Source: Bacillota bacterium (GTDB lineage Bacteria; Bacillota; Clostridia; Oscillospirales; Ruminococcaceae). From it: DNA of 64,000 nucleotides. The stretch is taken from positions 186,001-250,000 of the forward strand of contig JAEWPV010000020.1 in assembly GCA_023460535.1 (NCBI GenBank), in the 5' to 3' direction. The notes beneath the pieces were generated by a model. It was not told the DNA's origin and ran no database searches. It worked only from the letters and a program-made list of their open reading frames with translations. Below, piece after piece: positions 19,314-28,691 of this stretch (positions are counted from its first letter, which is position 1; every line of letters begins with the position of its first letter). The position numbers and the translations under genes are program-made.

Positions 19314-19911
19314 TCTTTGCGGGATAAAAATAGAAATCAAATTTCTGTTTGTAGCTGCAATGGTTTTGCTGATGCTACTGGATACCTCCGGCGTTATGCT
19401 TTGTGCCTTTTTGTCGTCGGCTGTGCATGAGCTGGCCCACCTGACCGCGTTGCTCGCTTTAAAGGGTGAGGTTATGGCAGTCAGCTTTGAATTGTTTGGA
19501 ATACGCATTACGCGGGTAGATGCACTTCTGTATTGGGAAGAGCTTTTGGTGCTTCTGGCAGGACCAATAGCAAACCTGCTGATTTTTGTGCTATGTGCAT
19601 TCTCCGGTTCACAGAGTGTGTCTCTTATCAGCGCCGTTAATTTGTGGATTGGGGTTTTTAATCTTCTACCAGTAGGGGCTTTAGACGGAGGACGTGCTGC
19701 GGAGCTGATTTTAAGTAAACTGTTTGGCGAAAAGAAAGGCGGTCGCGCTGCAATGCTGCTCTCGTTACTTTTTATTATACCATTATTTGTTATTGGGCTT
19801 GTTTTTCTCTTTCGTCCCTCACACAACTTTTCTCTTCTTGTTGTGTGTGTGTTCTTGGCAATGAGTTTATTGCCAAGGCTACGAGCAAATCGCGCAAAGG
19901 TTATGCTATAA
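19303..19911 (+). CDS. M50 site-2 intramembrane metalloprotease, SpoIVFB-like
   Basis: Multi-pass membrane zinc protease of about 202 residues. HELAH at residues 42-46 supplies two zinc ligands, and NLLPVGALDGG near residue 125 supplies the conserved Asp; a GPIAN turn lies between. This is the layout of SpoIVFB, which cleaves pro-sigma K in the mother cell. ATG 19303 overlaps the end of the M23 gene by 11 nt; starts at ATG 19294 or TTG 19240 are possible. Translational coupling to the M23 partner supports a SpoIVFA/SpoIVFB pair, but substrate identity is inference. Confidence 0.8.
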   Translation: MCFNLCGIKIEIKFLFVAAMVLLMLLDTSGVMLCAFLSSAVHELAHLTALLALKGEVMAVSFELFGIRITRVDALLYWEELLVLLAGPIANLLIFVLCAFSGSQSVSLISAVNLWIGVFNLLPVGALDGGRAAELILSKLFGEKKGGRAAMLLSLLFIIPLFVIGLVFLFRPSHNFSLLVVCVFLAMSLLPRLRANRAKVML

Positions 19912-20018
19912 TATAGTTAACAACATTGCTTTTTTGGGTTGCGCAAGTATGGAATAATACATATTACTACTTTACGGAGTGTCTTTTGGCAAGGACATAG
20001 AAAGGCAAGGGTCTTGTT

Positions 20019-21869
20019 ATGAGTAATTTAAAGGACAAGCTGGACGCGGTACTGCCGTTGGTGGAACGTCCCGCACGGTATGTTGGCGGTGAGCTGGGTA
20101 GTGTAATCAAAGACGCAAATGAGGTAAAACTTCGTTTTGCGTTTTGCTTTCCCGACACCTATGAGATTGGCATGTCGCATCTAGGTATGAAGATATTGTA
20201 TTCTTTGCTTAACAGCCATAAGGAGTTCTGGTGCGAGCGTGTGTTTGCGCCTTGGATTGATATGCGCGAGCGCATGATGGAAAACAACATCCCCCTTTAC
20301 GGGTTGGAGAGTCTTGACCCAATTTCAGAGTTTGATATCGTGGGCTTTTCCCTGCAGTACGAGCTGAGTTATACCAATGTGCTGTATATGCTTAGCCTTG
20401 CGGGCATTCCGCTTCGTGCGTCTGAGCGAAACGAACTTTGGCCGCTTGTTGTCGCCGGAGGTCCCTGTACCTGTAACCCGGAGCCGATGAGCGATTTTAT
20501 TGATCTGTTTATGCTGGGCGAAGGGGAGGAGCATATCGTTGCTTTGTGCGACCTGTACCTAGAGGCAAAGCAACAAGGGCTCAGCAAATCGGAGTTCCTT
20601 CGCCGCGCGGCGCACATAGAGGGGGTGTATGTACCCAGCCTGTATGAGGTCTCTTACCATGATGACGGTACGGTTTCCGGGATATCAGCAATAGATGACG
20701 CGCCGCAAACCGTTCGCAAAGCAATTATTAAGGACCTTGATTCGGTCTATTATCCCGATACCTTCGTCGTACCGTTTACCAGTATTGTTCATGACCGTGC
20801 GCAGCTTGAGGTGATGCGCGGATGCCTGCGCGGATGCCGTTTTTGTCAGGCGGGCTTTATCTACCGCCCCCTGCGCGAGAAGAGCAGCGAAATACTCAAT
20901 GCAAATGCGCATGACCTTTGTACGTCTACCGGCTATGAGGAGATTTCACTTTCTTCCCTAAGCACAAGCGACTATTCGCATCTGGAAGGGCTGCTCGGGC
21001 AGATGATTGGATGGACAAGCGAGCAGAAGATAAACCTTTCGCTGCCTAGCCTGCGTATCGATAACTTCCCGCAGGAGCTGATGGAGCAGATTAAACAGGT
21101 GCGAAAAAGCGGTTTAACCTTTGCGCCGGAGGCCGGAACCCAGCGTCTACGCGATGTTATCAATAAGAACATCACCGAGCAGGAGGTGCTTAACACCTGC
21201 AAACAGTCTTTTGAAGGCGGGTATACCGGGGTAAAGCTTTACTTTATGCTGGGGCTTCCTACTGAAACGGACGATGATGTGGTGGGTATTACCGAGTTAG
21301 CGCAAAAGATTGTTGACCTATATTATTCTCTGCCCACCAGACAAAAGGGCAAAGGGGTGAATGTGAGCGTGAGCGTCGCCACCTTTGTGCCCAAACCGTT
21401 TACCCCGTTTGAATTTGAACCGCAGGATACCCGCGAGCAGATCGAGTACAAGCAGTCCCTGCTACGAAAAACGCTTACCAGCAGGAAAATCTCGCTTAGC
21501 TACCACAGCGTGAATACCAGCATCCTCGAGGCGGTTTTGGCACGCGGTGACCGCAGACTGGGCAGCGTAATCGAGCAGGCATATTTGCAGGGCTGCTATT
21601 TTGATGGATGGGACGAGCTGTTTCGTTTTGGCGACTGGATGCGTATTATTGAAGAACAAGGGTTTGATCCGGCCTTTTACGCCAACCGTCGCAGAGACTA
21701 TAACGAGATTATGCCATGGGATCATCTTGATTATTACATCTCCAAGGAGTTTCTGGTTCGTGAGCATAAGCAGGCGCTCGAAAGCCTAACCACGCCGCAT
21801 TGCAGGCAGAAGTGTTCGGCTTGCGGTGCAGCTATAGCGATGGGAGGTGTGTGCCATGAAAAGCGTTAG
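20019..21869 (+). CDS. TIGR03960 family B12-binding radical SAM protein
   Basis: 616-residue protein with an N-terminal cobalamin-binding-like domain and a radical SAM core. The iron-sulfur motif is Cys269-x3-Cys273-x2-Cys276 (CLRGCRFC). The N-terminal segment RFAFCFPDTYEIGMSHLG is characteristic, and two C-terminal cysteine pairs (CRQKCSAC) may bind a second metal. The gene overlaps the next one, encoding its regular partner (TIGR03936/DUF2344). The substrate of this pair has not been settled as far as I know. The usual downstream rng-rplU-rpmA genes are absent; asnS follows instead. Confidence 0.85.
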   Translation: MSNLKDKLDAVLPLVERPARYVGGELGSVIKDANEVKLRFAFCFPDTYEIGMSHLGMKILYSLLNSHKEFWCERVFAPWIDMRERMMENNIPLYGLESLDPISEFDIVGFSLQYELSYTNVLYMLSLAGIPLRASERNELWPLVVAGGPCTCNPEPMSDFIDLFMLGEGEEHIVALCDLYLEAKQQGLSKSEFLRRAAHIEGVYVPSLYEVSYHDDGTVSGISAIDDAPQTVRKAIIKDLDSVYYPDTFVVPFTSIVHDRAQLEVMRGCLRGCRFCQAGFIYRPLREKSSEILNANAHDLCTSTGYEEISLSSLSTSDYSHLEGLLGQMIGWTSEQKINLSLPSLRIDNFPQELMEQIKQVRKSGLTFAPEAGTQRLRDVINKNITEQEVLNTCKQSFEGGYTGVKLYFMLGLPTETDDDVVGITELAQKIVDLYYSLPTRQKGKGVNVSVSVATFVPKPFTPFEFEPQDTREQIEYKQSLLRKTLTSRKISLSYHSVNTSILEAVLARGDRRLGSVIEQAYLQGCYFDGWDELFRFGDWMRIIEEQGFDPAFYANRRRDYNEIMPWDHLDYYISKEFLVREHKQALESLTTPHCRQKCSACGAAIAMGGVCHEKR

Positions 21870-22509
21870 AGTGTGGTTCTCAAAACAAGGCAGGGCGGTA
21901 TATATATCGCATCTTGACATGATGCGGTGTATGCAGCGATCCTTAAAGCGTGCCGGTATTCCAATATGGTATACCCAGGGCTTTAATCCGCACATCTATC
22001 TGACCTTTGCACTCCCGCTTTCTCTTGGTTATTCAAGTGACTGTGAGACGATGGATATCCGCTTAAACGAAGATTTGCCGTATGAGGAACTTGTGTCCCG
22101 ATTAAACAATGCACTGCCTCCCAATATCCGTGTATTGCGTGCCGCAGAGCCGATCAATAAGCCCGAAGCAATTACCTATGCGGATTATTCAATCACAATT
22201 CGCGCGGATGACGCAAGCTTACTGTTAGGTCAATGGAGCCGGTTTATAGACCAGCCTGTCATAGCGTCAGATAAAAAGACCAAAAAAGGATATAAAGAGG
22301 TCAACCTCAAAGACTATATCATCTGTGCCGAAGCGAAGACTGATGAAGCTTCGGTTATAATCACAATTAGACTGCTTGCGGGAATAAACGAAAACCTGAA
22401 TCCGTTGCTTATCATCGAAGCATTTCGTAGGTTTTGCGATGAGGTGTCCTTCCAAGCAGCTGTGCGTCGAACCGCAATATACGACAAACAACTGTGTTTG
22501 TTTGAGTGA
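21856..22509 (+). CDS. TIGR03936 family radical SAM-associated protein (DUF2344)
   Basis: 217 residues, beginning MKSVRVWFSKQGRAVYISHL, with the conserved blocks YTQGFNPHIYLTFALPLSLG and SDCETMDIRL typical of DUF2344. It has no cysteine cluster of its own and acts with the TIGR03960 radical SAM protein, to which it is fused in some genomes. ATG 21856 has the strong SD GGGAGGTG 6 nt upstream and overlaps the previous gene by 14 nt; the GTG at 21847 is inside that SD. Function unknown. Confidence 0.85.
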   Translation: MKSVRVWFSKQGRAVYISHLDMMRCMQRSLKRAGIPIWYTQGFNPHIYLTFALPLSLGYSSDCETMDIRLNEDLPYEELVSRLNNALPPNIRVLRAAEPINKPEAITYADYSITIRADDASLLLGQWSRFIDQPVIASDKKTKKGYKEVNLKDYIICAEAKTDEASVIITIRLLAGINENLNPLLIIEAFRRFCDEVSFQAAVRRTAIYDKQLCLFE

Positions 22510-22562
22510 TGTGGCTAGCCAGTTGATTACGCTATATTTATTTCTGATGAGGAGTATTAACA

Positions 22563-23963
22563 ATGCAACGAATTGAAATGAAACAACTGTTTAGCAGTGC
22601 GAGCCGGTATGAAAACCAGGAAACCACAGTGTGTGGATGGATTAAGACCATGCGGGTATCCAAAACATTGTGCTTTATTGAAATCAACGACGGCTCCTGC
22701 TTTATTAACCTTCAGATTATTATGGATGAGGACAGGGTTGCCGGCTACCGTGAGTTGACAAAGCTTAACGTCGGCTCGGCTATCCGGGTTACAGGCGGCG
22801 TTGTACTCACTCCCCAAGCAAAGCAGCCTCTGGAGATCCATGCAAGGGAGGTGACGGTAGAAGGTGCGTCCACGCCGGATTATCCCTTACAGAAAAAACG
22901 TCATTCTCCCGAGTTTTTGCGTACCATCCAGCATCTGCGCCCGCGCACAAATACATTTGGCGCGGCGTTTCGCGTACGCTCGGAGGCATCCTTTGCCATT
23001 CACCGCTTCTTTCATGAAAATGGGTTTGTATATGCACATACCCCCATCGTTACGGGTAGTGATTGCGAGGGAGCAGGGGAGATGTTCCGCATCACCACAT
23101 TGGATGAAAATAATCCTCCCACAAATGAGCAGGGGCATGTCGATTATTCACAGGATTTTTTCGGACGGCAGACCTCGCTCACCGTTTCCGGTCAATTAGA
23201 GGCAGAGTGCATGGCACTTGCTTTTGGTAAGGTTTATACTTTTGGGCCAACCTTCCGTGCCGAAAACTCCAATACACCCCGTCATGCCGCAGAATTTTGG
23301 ATGATTGAACCGGAGATTGCTTTTGCAGACCTCTCAGACGACATGTTGCTGGCGGAGCAGATGGTGAAATCGGTTATCCGGCATGTTTTGGAATCCTGCC
23401 CGCAGGAGATGCAGTTCTTCAACGACTTCTACGACAAAGATAAGGCGTTAATTGCGCGGCTTACCCAGCTTGTAAACAGCGAGTTTGCGCGCGTAAGCTA
23501 TACCGATGCGGTTGCAATCCTTGGGAAAAACAACGCGGAGTTTGAGTATCCCGTGTCATGGGGTAGCGACCTGCAGACTGAGCACGAGCGTTACCTGACC
23601 GAGAAGATATTTGAAAAGCCGGTGTTTGTCACCGATTATCCAAAAGAAATTAAGGCATTTTACATGCGGCAAAACGATGACGGTAAAACCGTCGCCGCAA
23701 TGGATATGCTCGTGCCGGGAGTAGGGGAACTGATTGGCGGCAGCCAGCGTGAGGAACGCTACGACCTGCTTGTTGACCGGATGAAGGAGCTTGAGTTGAA
23801 TACCGAGGACTACGACTGGTATCTTGACCTTCGCAGGTACGGTGGAACCAAACACGCGGGCTTTGGGCTTGGCTTTGAGCGTCTCTTGATGTACCTTACT
23901 GGTATTTCGAATATTAGGGATGTCATTCCGTTTCCAAGAACGGCCGGACTGTGTGAATTTTAA
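22563..23963 (+). CDS. asnS: Asparaginyl-tRNA synthetase
   Basis: Class IIb aminoacyl-tRNA synthetase charging tRNA(Asn) with asparagine. 466 residues. N-terminal OB-fold anticodon domain (TVCGWIKTMRVSKTLCFIEINDGS), class II motif 2 around TFRAENSNTPRHAAEFWMIEPE and motif 3 GFGLGFERLLMYLTG. The sequence is an AsnRS rather than an AspRS by its length and by the motif 2 loop. AGGAG is 8 nt before the ATG. A 145-bp gap follows with the next promoter. Confidence 0.95.
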   Translation: MQRIEMKQLFSSASRYENQETTVCGWIKTMRVSKTLCFIEINDGSCFINLQIIMDEDRVAGYRELTKLNVGSAIRVTGGVVLTPQAKQPLEIHAREVTVEGASTPDYPLQKKRHSPEFLRTIQHLRPRTNTFGAAFRVRSEASFAIHRFFHENGFVYAHTPIVTGSDCEGAGEMFRITTLDENNPPTNEQGHVDYSQDFFGRQTSLTVSGQLEAECMALAFGKVYTFGPTFRAENSNTPRHAAEFWMIEPEIAFADLSDDMLLAEQMVKSVIRHVLESCPQEMQFFNDFYDKDKALIARLTQLVNSEFARVSYTDAVAILGKNNAEFEYPVSWGSDLQTEHERYLTEKIFEKPVFVTDYPKEIKAFYMRQNDDGKTVAAMDMLVPGVGELIGGSQREERYDLLVDRMKELELNTEDYDWYLDLRRYGGTKHAGFGLGFERLLMYLTGISNIRDVIPFPRTAGLCEF

Positions 23964-24026
23964 CACAACCTGTTTCAATGCAATATAATGGATTAAACTA
24001 AATTATGCAGGATTGAAAAATATATC

Positions 24027-24055
24027 TTGCAAACTGGTCGGAGCTATAATATAAT
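24027..24055 (+). promoter_or_regulatory. Promoter of the aminotransferase gene
   Basis: TTGCAA (24027-24032) and TATAAT (24050-24055), 17-bp spacing. A second overlapping TATAAT lies at 24045-24050. Confidence 0.55.
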
Positions 24056-24108
24056 GATTACGTTAAAATGATGTCACACATCAAGTTATTGTTAACAGGG
24101 GATTTAAG

Positions 24109-25395
24109 ATGAATAAGCTTCACCAGCTACCAAAACAACAGTTAGTCCAGCTTGAACAGCAGTGGTCCGACCAATATAGCAAGCTTATGGCTGCGGGATT
24201 GCGCCTTGACATGTCGCGCGGCAAGCCTTCTTCTGTACAGCTTAATCTCTCGAACGAGATGCTTAACTGCCTTTCCAGTGAAGACATTTTGAATTCTGAG
24301 GATGGCGCAGACTGCAGAAACTATGGCGGTATCGACGGAATACCGGAGGCAAAACGCCTGTTTTCCGAATTGCTGGATGTCCCGCCGGAATACATCATTA
24401 TCGGCGGTAACTCAAGCCTTAATATGATGTACGACACCATCGCGCGCGCTTTGCTGCACGGGGTTTATGGTTCACGCAAGCCTTGGGGCAAGCTGGATAA
24501 CGTTAAGTTTCTTTGTCCGTCCCCCGGCTACGACCGCCATTTTGCTATTTGTGAGCACTTTGGTATCGAGATGATTACCGTTGCGATGAAACAAGATGGA
24601 CCAGATATGGATGAGGTGGAACGCCTAGTCTCATCGGATGCATCTATCAAGGGAATATGGTGCGTACCCAAGTACTCAAACCCCGACGGAATAACCTATT
24701 CAGATGAGGTTGTTGCTCGTTTTGCACGACTAAAGCCTGCAGCAGAGGATTTTAGAATCTTTTGGGATAACGCTTATATCGTTCACCACCTAGAGAGCGG
24801 CGATACGCTTAAGAACATCTTCACCGAGTGTGTAATGGCAGGAACAGAGGATATGGTATTTGAATATGCCTCCACCTCCAAGGTAACATTTCCCGGTGCC
24901 GGTGTGGCGGCTATGGCTACATCAAAAAACAATGCGGCATTTATTAAAAAGCTGCTTACCATTCAAACCATCGGTCCCGATAAGCTGAACCAGCTGCGAC
25001 ATGCGCGTTTTTTTAAGGATTTAGACGGTATCAATGCCCACATGAAAAAACAGGCAGAGGTACTCATTCCTAAGTTTAATCTTGTTATAGATCAATTAAA
25101 CGAGGAGCTTTCTCCGCTTGGAATTGCAACGTTCCATAAGCCAAACGGCGGATACTTTATCTCGGTTAACGTACCGGACGGCTGCGCCAAGGACGTGGTT
25201 CGTCTTTGCGCGGAAGCGGGTGTTGTTCTTACTCCCGCCGGCGCAACATACCCTTACGGAAAAGACCCCAGCGACAATAACATTCGCATCGCGCCGACCT
25301 TTCCGCCTCTCGGCGAGCTGAAAGCGGCGATGGAGCTGTTCTGTTTATGCGTTAAGCTTGTGTCTGTTAGAAAGCTCTTAAACCAAGGCGCTTAA
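24109..25395 (+). CDS. PLP-dependent aminotransferase, Asp aminotransferase-like (PF12897 type)
   Basis: 428-residue fold-type I PLP enzyme resembling the Aminotran_MocR/aspartate aminotransferase group found in Clostridia. Visible features: LRLDMSRGKPS near residue 35, the substrate-helix glycine pair IIIGGNSSLNMMYD, PSPGYDRH, CVPKYSNPDGITYS with the Asn/Asp that bind PLP, and the Schiff-base lysine in YASTSKVTFPGAG. The amino-acid substrate (aspartate or another) cannot be fixed from sequence. Monocistronic, with its own promoter and a strong terminator. Confidence 0.85.
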   Translation: MNKLHQLPKQQLVQLEQQWSDQYSKLMAAGLRLDMSRGKPSSVQLNLSNEMLNCLSSEDILNSEDGADCRNYGGIDGIPEAKRLFSELLDVPPEYIIIGGNSSLNMMYDTIARALLHGVYGSRKPWGKLDNVKFLCPSPGYDRHFAICEHFGIEMITVAMKQDGPDMDEVERLVSSDASIKGIWCVPKYSNPDGITYSDEVVARFARLKPAAEDFRIFWDNAYIVHHLESGDTLKNIFTECVMAGTEDMVFEYASTSKVTFPGAGVAAMATSKNNAAFIKKLLTIQTIGPDKLNQLRHARFFKDLDGINAHMKKQAEVLIPKFNLVIDQLNEELSPLGIATFHKPNGGYFISVNVPDGCAKDVVRLCAEAGVVLTPAGATYPYGKDPSDNNIRIAPTFPPLGELKAAMELFCLCVKLVSVRKLLNQGA

Positions 25396-25415
25396 AGACT
25401 ATTTGAAAATGCATA

Positions 25416-25451
25416 CGACCGGACAGTCCCTTGCTGTCCGGTCGTTTATTT
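25416..25451 (+). terminator. Rho-independent terminator after the aminotransferase
   Basis: Perfect 11-bp stem, CGACCGGACAG (25416-25426) with CTGTCCGGTCG (25434-25444), 7-nt loop, then TTTATTT. Confidence 0.92.
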
Positions 25452-25592
25452 CACGTAAACCACAAATACAAATATCGTTATAATTAGTAGAACCGAAAAG
25501 TCCATTTCAAACTGCCCTTTTCTCCCGGTGTACAGGTGCTTTGTGCGGTAGGGTGGTATAGAATGCTTTTCTTCCGTTTTATTTTAAAAACA

Positions 25593-25622
25593 TCGCACAA
25601 CAGGATAAAATAGTGGTATAAT
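25593..25622 (+). promoter_or_regulatory. Extended -10 promoter of purB
   Basis: TGGTATAAT at 25614-25622 is an extended -10 element; the -35 region is weak. It gives a leader of about 60 nt to the purB TTG. No purine riboswitch is seen in the 236 bp between the terminator and purB. Confidence 0.5.
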
Positions 25623-25687
25623 GAATTTGTGTTTCACATTGCGGAGCTTGATCATCCGCAGACGTAAAATTTCGGAGGTGTTTTTGT

Positions 25688-27118
25688 TTGCACAACTCGT
25701 ATGAAAGCCCCTTTTGCACACGGTATGCAAGCGAAGAAATGCAGTATCTGTTTTCCGCAGATAAAAAGTTTAAAACGTGGCGTAAGCTTTGGATTGCACT
25801 TGCCAAGGCGGAAAAGGCATTGGGTTTGCAGATTACCGATGAGCAGATTCATGAGCTTGAGTCAAACGCCGATAACATCAATTACGAGGAGGCAAACGCC
25901 CGCGAGAAACTGGTGCGCCATGACGTAATGGCACATGTTTACGCCTATGGGCTGCAATGTCCTGCTGCTAAGGGTATCATTCACCTTGGCGCTACCTCCT
26001 GCTATGTGGGGGACAATACTGACATTATTATTATGAAAGAGGCGCTTTTCGTCGTAAGAAGAAAGCTGCTGAATGTCATCGCACTGCTGCATGAATTTTC
26101 TCTGCAATATAAGGATATGCCTGCGCTTGCGTATACCCATCTGCAGCCCGCACAGCTCACTACGGTAGGCAAACGTGCGACATTGTGGATGAACGAGCTG
26201 CTGTATGATTTTAACGAGCTTGAGTACCGCATTGCATCGCTTGAGCTTTTGGGCTCAAAGGGAACAACCGGCACGCAAGCGAGCTTTGTAGAACTGTTTG
26301 ACGGAAACCACGAGAAAATTAAAAAGCTTGAGCAGTTGATTGCCACCGAGATGGGTTTTGATCGCGTTGTACCAGTTTCGGGGCAAACCTATTCCCGCAA
26401 GATAGATGCGCAGGTGCTTTCTACTCTGAGCGCTATCGCGCAATCCGCATCAAAATTCTCAAACGACCTGCGTATCTTGCAGAATTTTAAGGAGATGGAG
26501 GAACCGTTTGAGAAAAACCAAATTGGTTCGTCGGCTATGCCATATAAGCGTAACCCCATGCGCAGTGAACGGATTACCTCACTTGCAAGATACGTAATTA
26601 CGAACAGCCTTAACCCTGCGTTCACCGCCGCAACACAGTGGTTTGAGCGCACGCTCGACGATTCTGCGAATAAGCGCATCAGCGTGGCGGAGGCGTTTTT
26701 GGGCACAGACGCAATCCTGAACCTCATGCTCAATGTGTGTGACGGTCTTGTGGTATATCCAAAGGTTGTAGCACAGCGCGTTGCCAATGAGTTGCCATTC
26801 ATGGCTACCGAGAACATTATGATGCAGGCGGTAAAGAAGGGCGGAGACCGCCAGGCCTTGCATGAGCGGCTTCGGGAGCATTCACTAGCGGCAGCACGTG
26901 TTGTTAAGGAAGAAGGCGGCGCGAACGATCTGGTTTGCCGTATTGCGAACGATGAGGCGTTTCGTCTGACCAATGAGGAGTTGACAGGTCTTCTGCGCGC
27001 AGAGAATTTTACAGGAAGAGCTCCAAAACAGGTGGAGGAGTATTCCGAAGAGTACATTCTTCCACTGCTTGCCGCCAACCGTGATATTATAGGAGAAAAA
27101 GTAGAACTGGGCGTATAG
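25688..27118 (+). CDS. purB: Adenylosuccinate lyase
   Basis: Fumarase/aspartase superfamily enzyme acting twice in purine synthesis: SAICAR to AICAR and adenylosuccinate to AMP, releasing fumarate. 476 residues, the longer form of the family. The superfamily signature is GSSAMPYKRNPMRSE; the other catalytic regions are HLGATSCYVGDNTD and THLQPAQ. Start is TTG 25688 with GGAGGTG 7 nt upstream; there is no ATG that keeps the N-terminus. Monocistronic. Confidence 0.95.
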   Translation: MHNSYESPFCTRYASEEMQYLFSADKKFKTWRKLWIALAKAEKALGLQITDEQIHELESNADNINYEEANAREKLVRHDVMAHVYAYGLQCPAAKGIIHLGATSCYVGDNTDIIIMKEALFVVRRKLLNVIALLHEFSLQYKDMPALAYTHLQPAQLTTVGKRATLWMNELLYDFNELEYRIASLELLGSKGTTGTQASFVELFDGNHEKIKKLEQLIATEMGFDRVVPVSGQTYSRKIDAQVLSTLSAIAQSASKFSNDLRILQNFKEMEEPFEKNQIGSSAMPYKRNPMRSERITSLARYVITNSLNPAFTAATQWFERTLDDSANKRISVAEAFLGTDAILNLMLNVCDGLVVYPKVVAQRVANELPFMATENIMMQAVKKGGDRQALHERLREHSLAAARVVKEEGGANDLVCRIANDEAFRLTNEELTGLLRAENFTGRAPKQVEEYSEEYILPLLAANRDIIGEKVELGV

Positions 27119-27123
27119 TTTTG

Positions 27124-27152
27124 TTGACTTTTCCATGCGAAAACAATATAAT
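27124..27152 (+). promoter_or_regulatory. Promoter of secDF
   Basis: TTGACT (27124-27129) and TATAAT (27147-27152), 17-bp spacing, immediately after the purB stop. Leader of about 135 nt before secD. Confidence 0.75.
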
Positions 27153-27293
27153 ATTCGTTGTGATTGCCATTTTCCAATAGGGCAGATTTTTATTGTCTAT
27201 GTCTTTGCAGGTGTTGTGCGCTTGCATGCGCAAAAAATGCTTGCAGAGGATGCAATAGAGGGAACGGCAAACTTTAACTAGGAGGATTGGGCT

Positions 27294-28691
27294 ATGAAAA
27301 AAGGCTCAAAAGCAACATTTTTTGTTGTGTTTGCGCTGATACTATTCCTGGCTGGAACGTCGTTTTTTGGTTTTAGCACCAAGTTCGGCGACGTTACCAA
27401 GGTTTATATCAAAAGTGCGGATGATATTCGTTGGGGTATTGATATCCGCGGCGGTGTAGACGTAACCTTTACCCCGCCCGAAGGCTTTGATGCAACTGAT
27501 TCACAGATGCTCGCGGCGGAATCGGTCATTAAGCAAAGGCTTGTTACCCAGAACATAACCGACTACGAGGTATATACCGACACTGCAAAGGATCGCATCA
27601 TTGTGCGTTTTCCATGGAAGGATGACGCGGCAAGCAAGAATCCAGAGGAGGCCATCAGCGAGCTCGGCGAGACCGCACTGCTGACCTTCCGCGAAGAAGC
27701 CAATGTGGATGCGGCAGGAATGCCCACCGGTGTAACGCTGGAAAAGGTTGTACTTGAGGGAAAAGATGTTAAGAGTGCTACTGCGGTCATTAACTCTCAA
27801 ACCTCCAACCCGGAGATCTCGCTTGAGCTTACCTCCGAGGGAGCAGCAAAGTTTGGTGAAGCAACCTCAAGGATGATTGGCAAGCAGATATCCATCTGGA
27901 TGGATAACACCATGATCTCCCAGCCGGTTGTTCAATCTGCCATCACCGACGGAAACGCGGTAATCACCGGCGGATCGGTACCGTTTACTGCCGCAGAGGC
28001 AACCGAGCTTGCGAACAAGATTAACGGTGGCGCGTTACCGTTTAAGCTTGTAACTGAAAACTACAGCTCGATTTCTGCTACGCTTGGATTAAATGCCAAG
28101 GACTCCATGGTGCTTGCAGGCTTGATTGGGTTTATTCTTATTTGCCTGTTCATGACCTTCTACTACAGGTTGCCGGGTCTTGTTGCCAGCATCGCATTGC
28201 TGGGACAGGTTGCAGGCTTTATCATCTCGGTATCCGGTTACTTCGAGTTTATCCCAAGCTTCACGCTTACTCTGCCGGGTATTGCCGGTATTATCCTAAG
28301 CCTTGGCATGGGTGTTGACGCTAACGTAATTACATCCGAACGCATAAAAGAAGAAATTCGCTCCGGCAAAACGATAGAGGGTTCTATCGACCTTGGATAT
28401 GAGCGCGGTTTCTCCGCGATCTTTGATGGTAACATTACCGTTGTAATCGTGGCTGTTATCCTGATGGGCTCATTTGGACCACCTACCAGCATATGGGCTA
28501 AGATACTTACCCCAATCTTCTTTATGTTCGGCCCCTCTACAACGGGTGCCATTTACTCGTTCGGCTACACCTTGTTGATGGGGGTTATCTTCAACTTCAT
28601 TATGGGTGTAACGGCTTCCCGTCTGATGCTCCGTTCTCTTTCAAAGTTTAAGGGGCTTCGCAAGCCTTGGCTGTATGGAGGTGTGAAGTAA
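27294..28691 (+). CDS. secD: Protein translocase subunit SecD
   Basis: RND-superfamily membrane subunit that, with SecF, pulls preproteins out on the trans side of SecYEG using the proton motive force. 465 residues: TM1 near residues 7-27, the large extracytoplasmic P1 domain (LGLDIRGGVDVTFTPPEG-like segment at WGIDIRGG), then five TM helices from about residue 270 with the GMGVDANVITSERIKEE motif. The stop overlaps the secF ATG (TAATG). AGGAGG precedes the ATG. Confidence 0.95.
   Translation: MKKGSKATFFVVFALILFLAGTSFFGFSTKFGDVTKVYIKSADDIRWGIDIRGGVDVTFTPPEGFDATDSQMLAAESVIKQRLVTQNITDYEVYTDTAKDRIIVRFPWKDDAASKNPEEAISELGETALLTFREEANVDAAGMPTGVTLEKVVLEGKDVKSATAVINSQTSNPEISLELTSEGAAKFGEATSRMIGKQISIWMDNTMISQPVVQSAITDGNAVITGGSVPFTAAEATELANKINGGALPFKLVTENYSSISATLGLNAKDSMVLAGLIGFILICLFMTFYYRLPGLVASIALLGQVAGFIISVSGYFEFIPSFTLTLPGIAGIILSLGMGVDANVITSERIKEEIRSGKTIEGSIDLGYERGFSAIFDGNITVVIVAVILMGSFGPPTSIWAKILTPIFFMFGPSTTGAIYSFGYTLLMGVIFNFIMGVTASRLMLRSLSKFKGLRKPWLYGGVK

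Noticed and set aside
26389..27177. 262-codon open frame antisense to purB
   Set aside because: Shadow of the purB reading frame; low-complexity Ser/Arg-rich translation and no SD.
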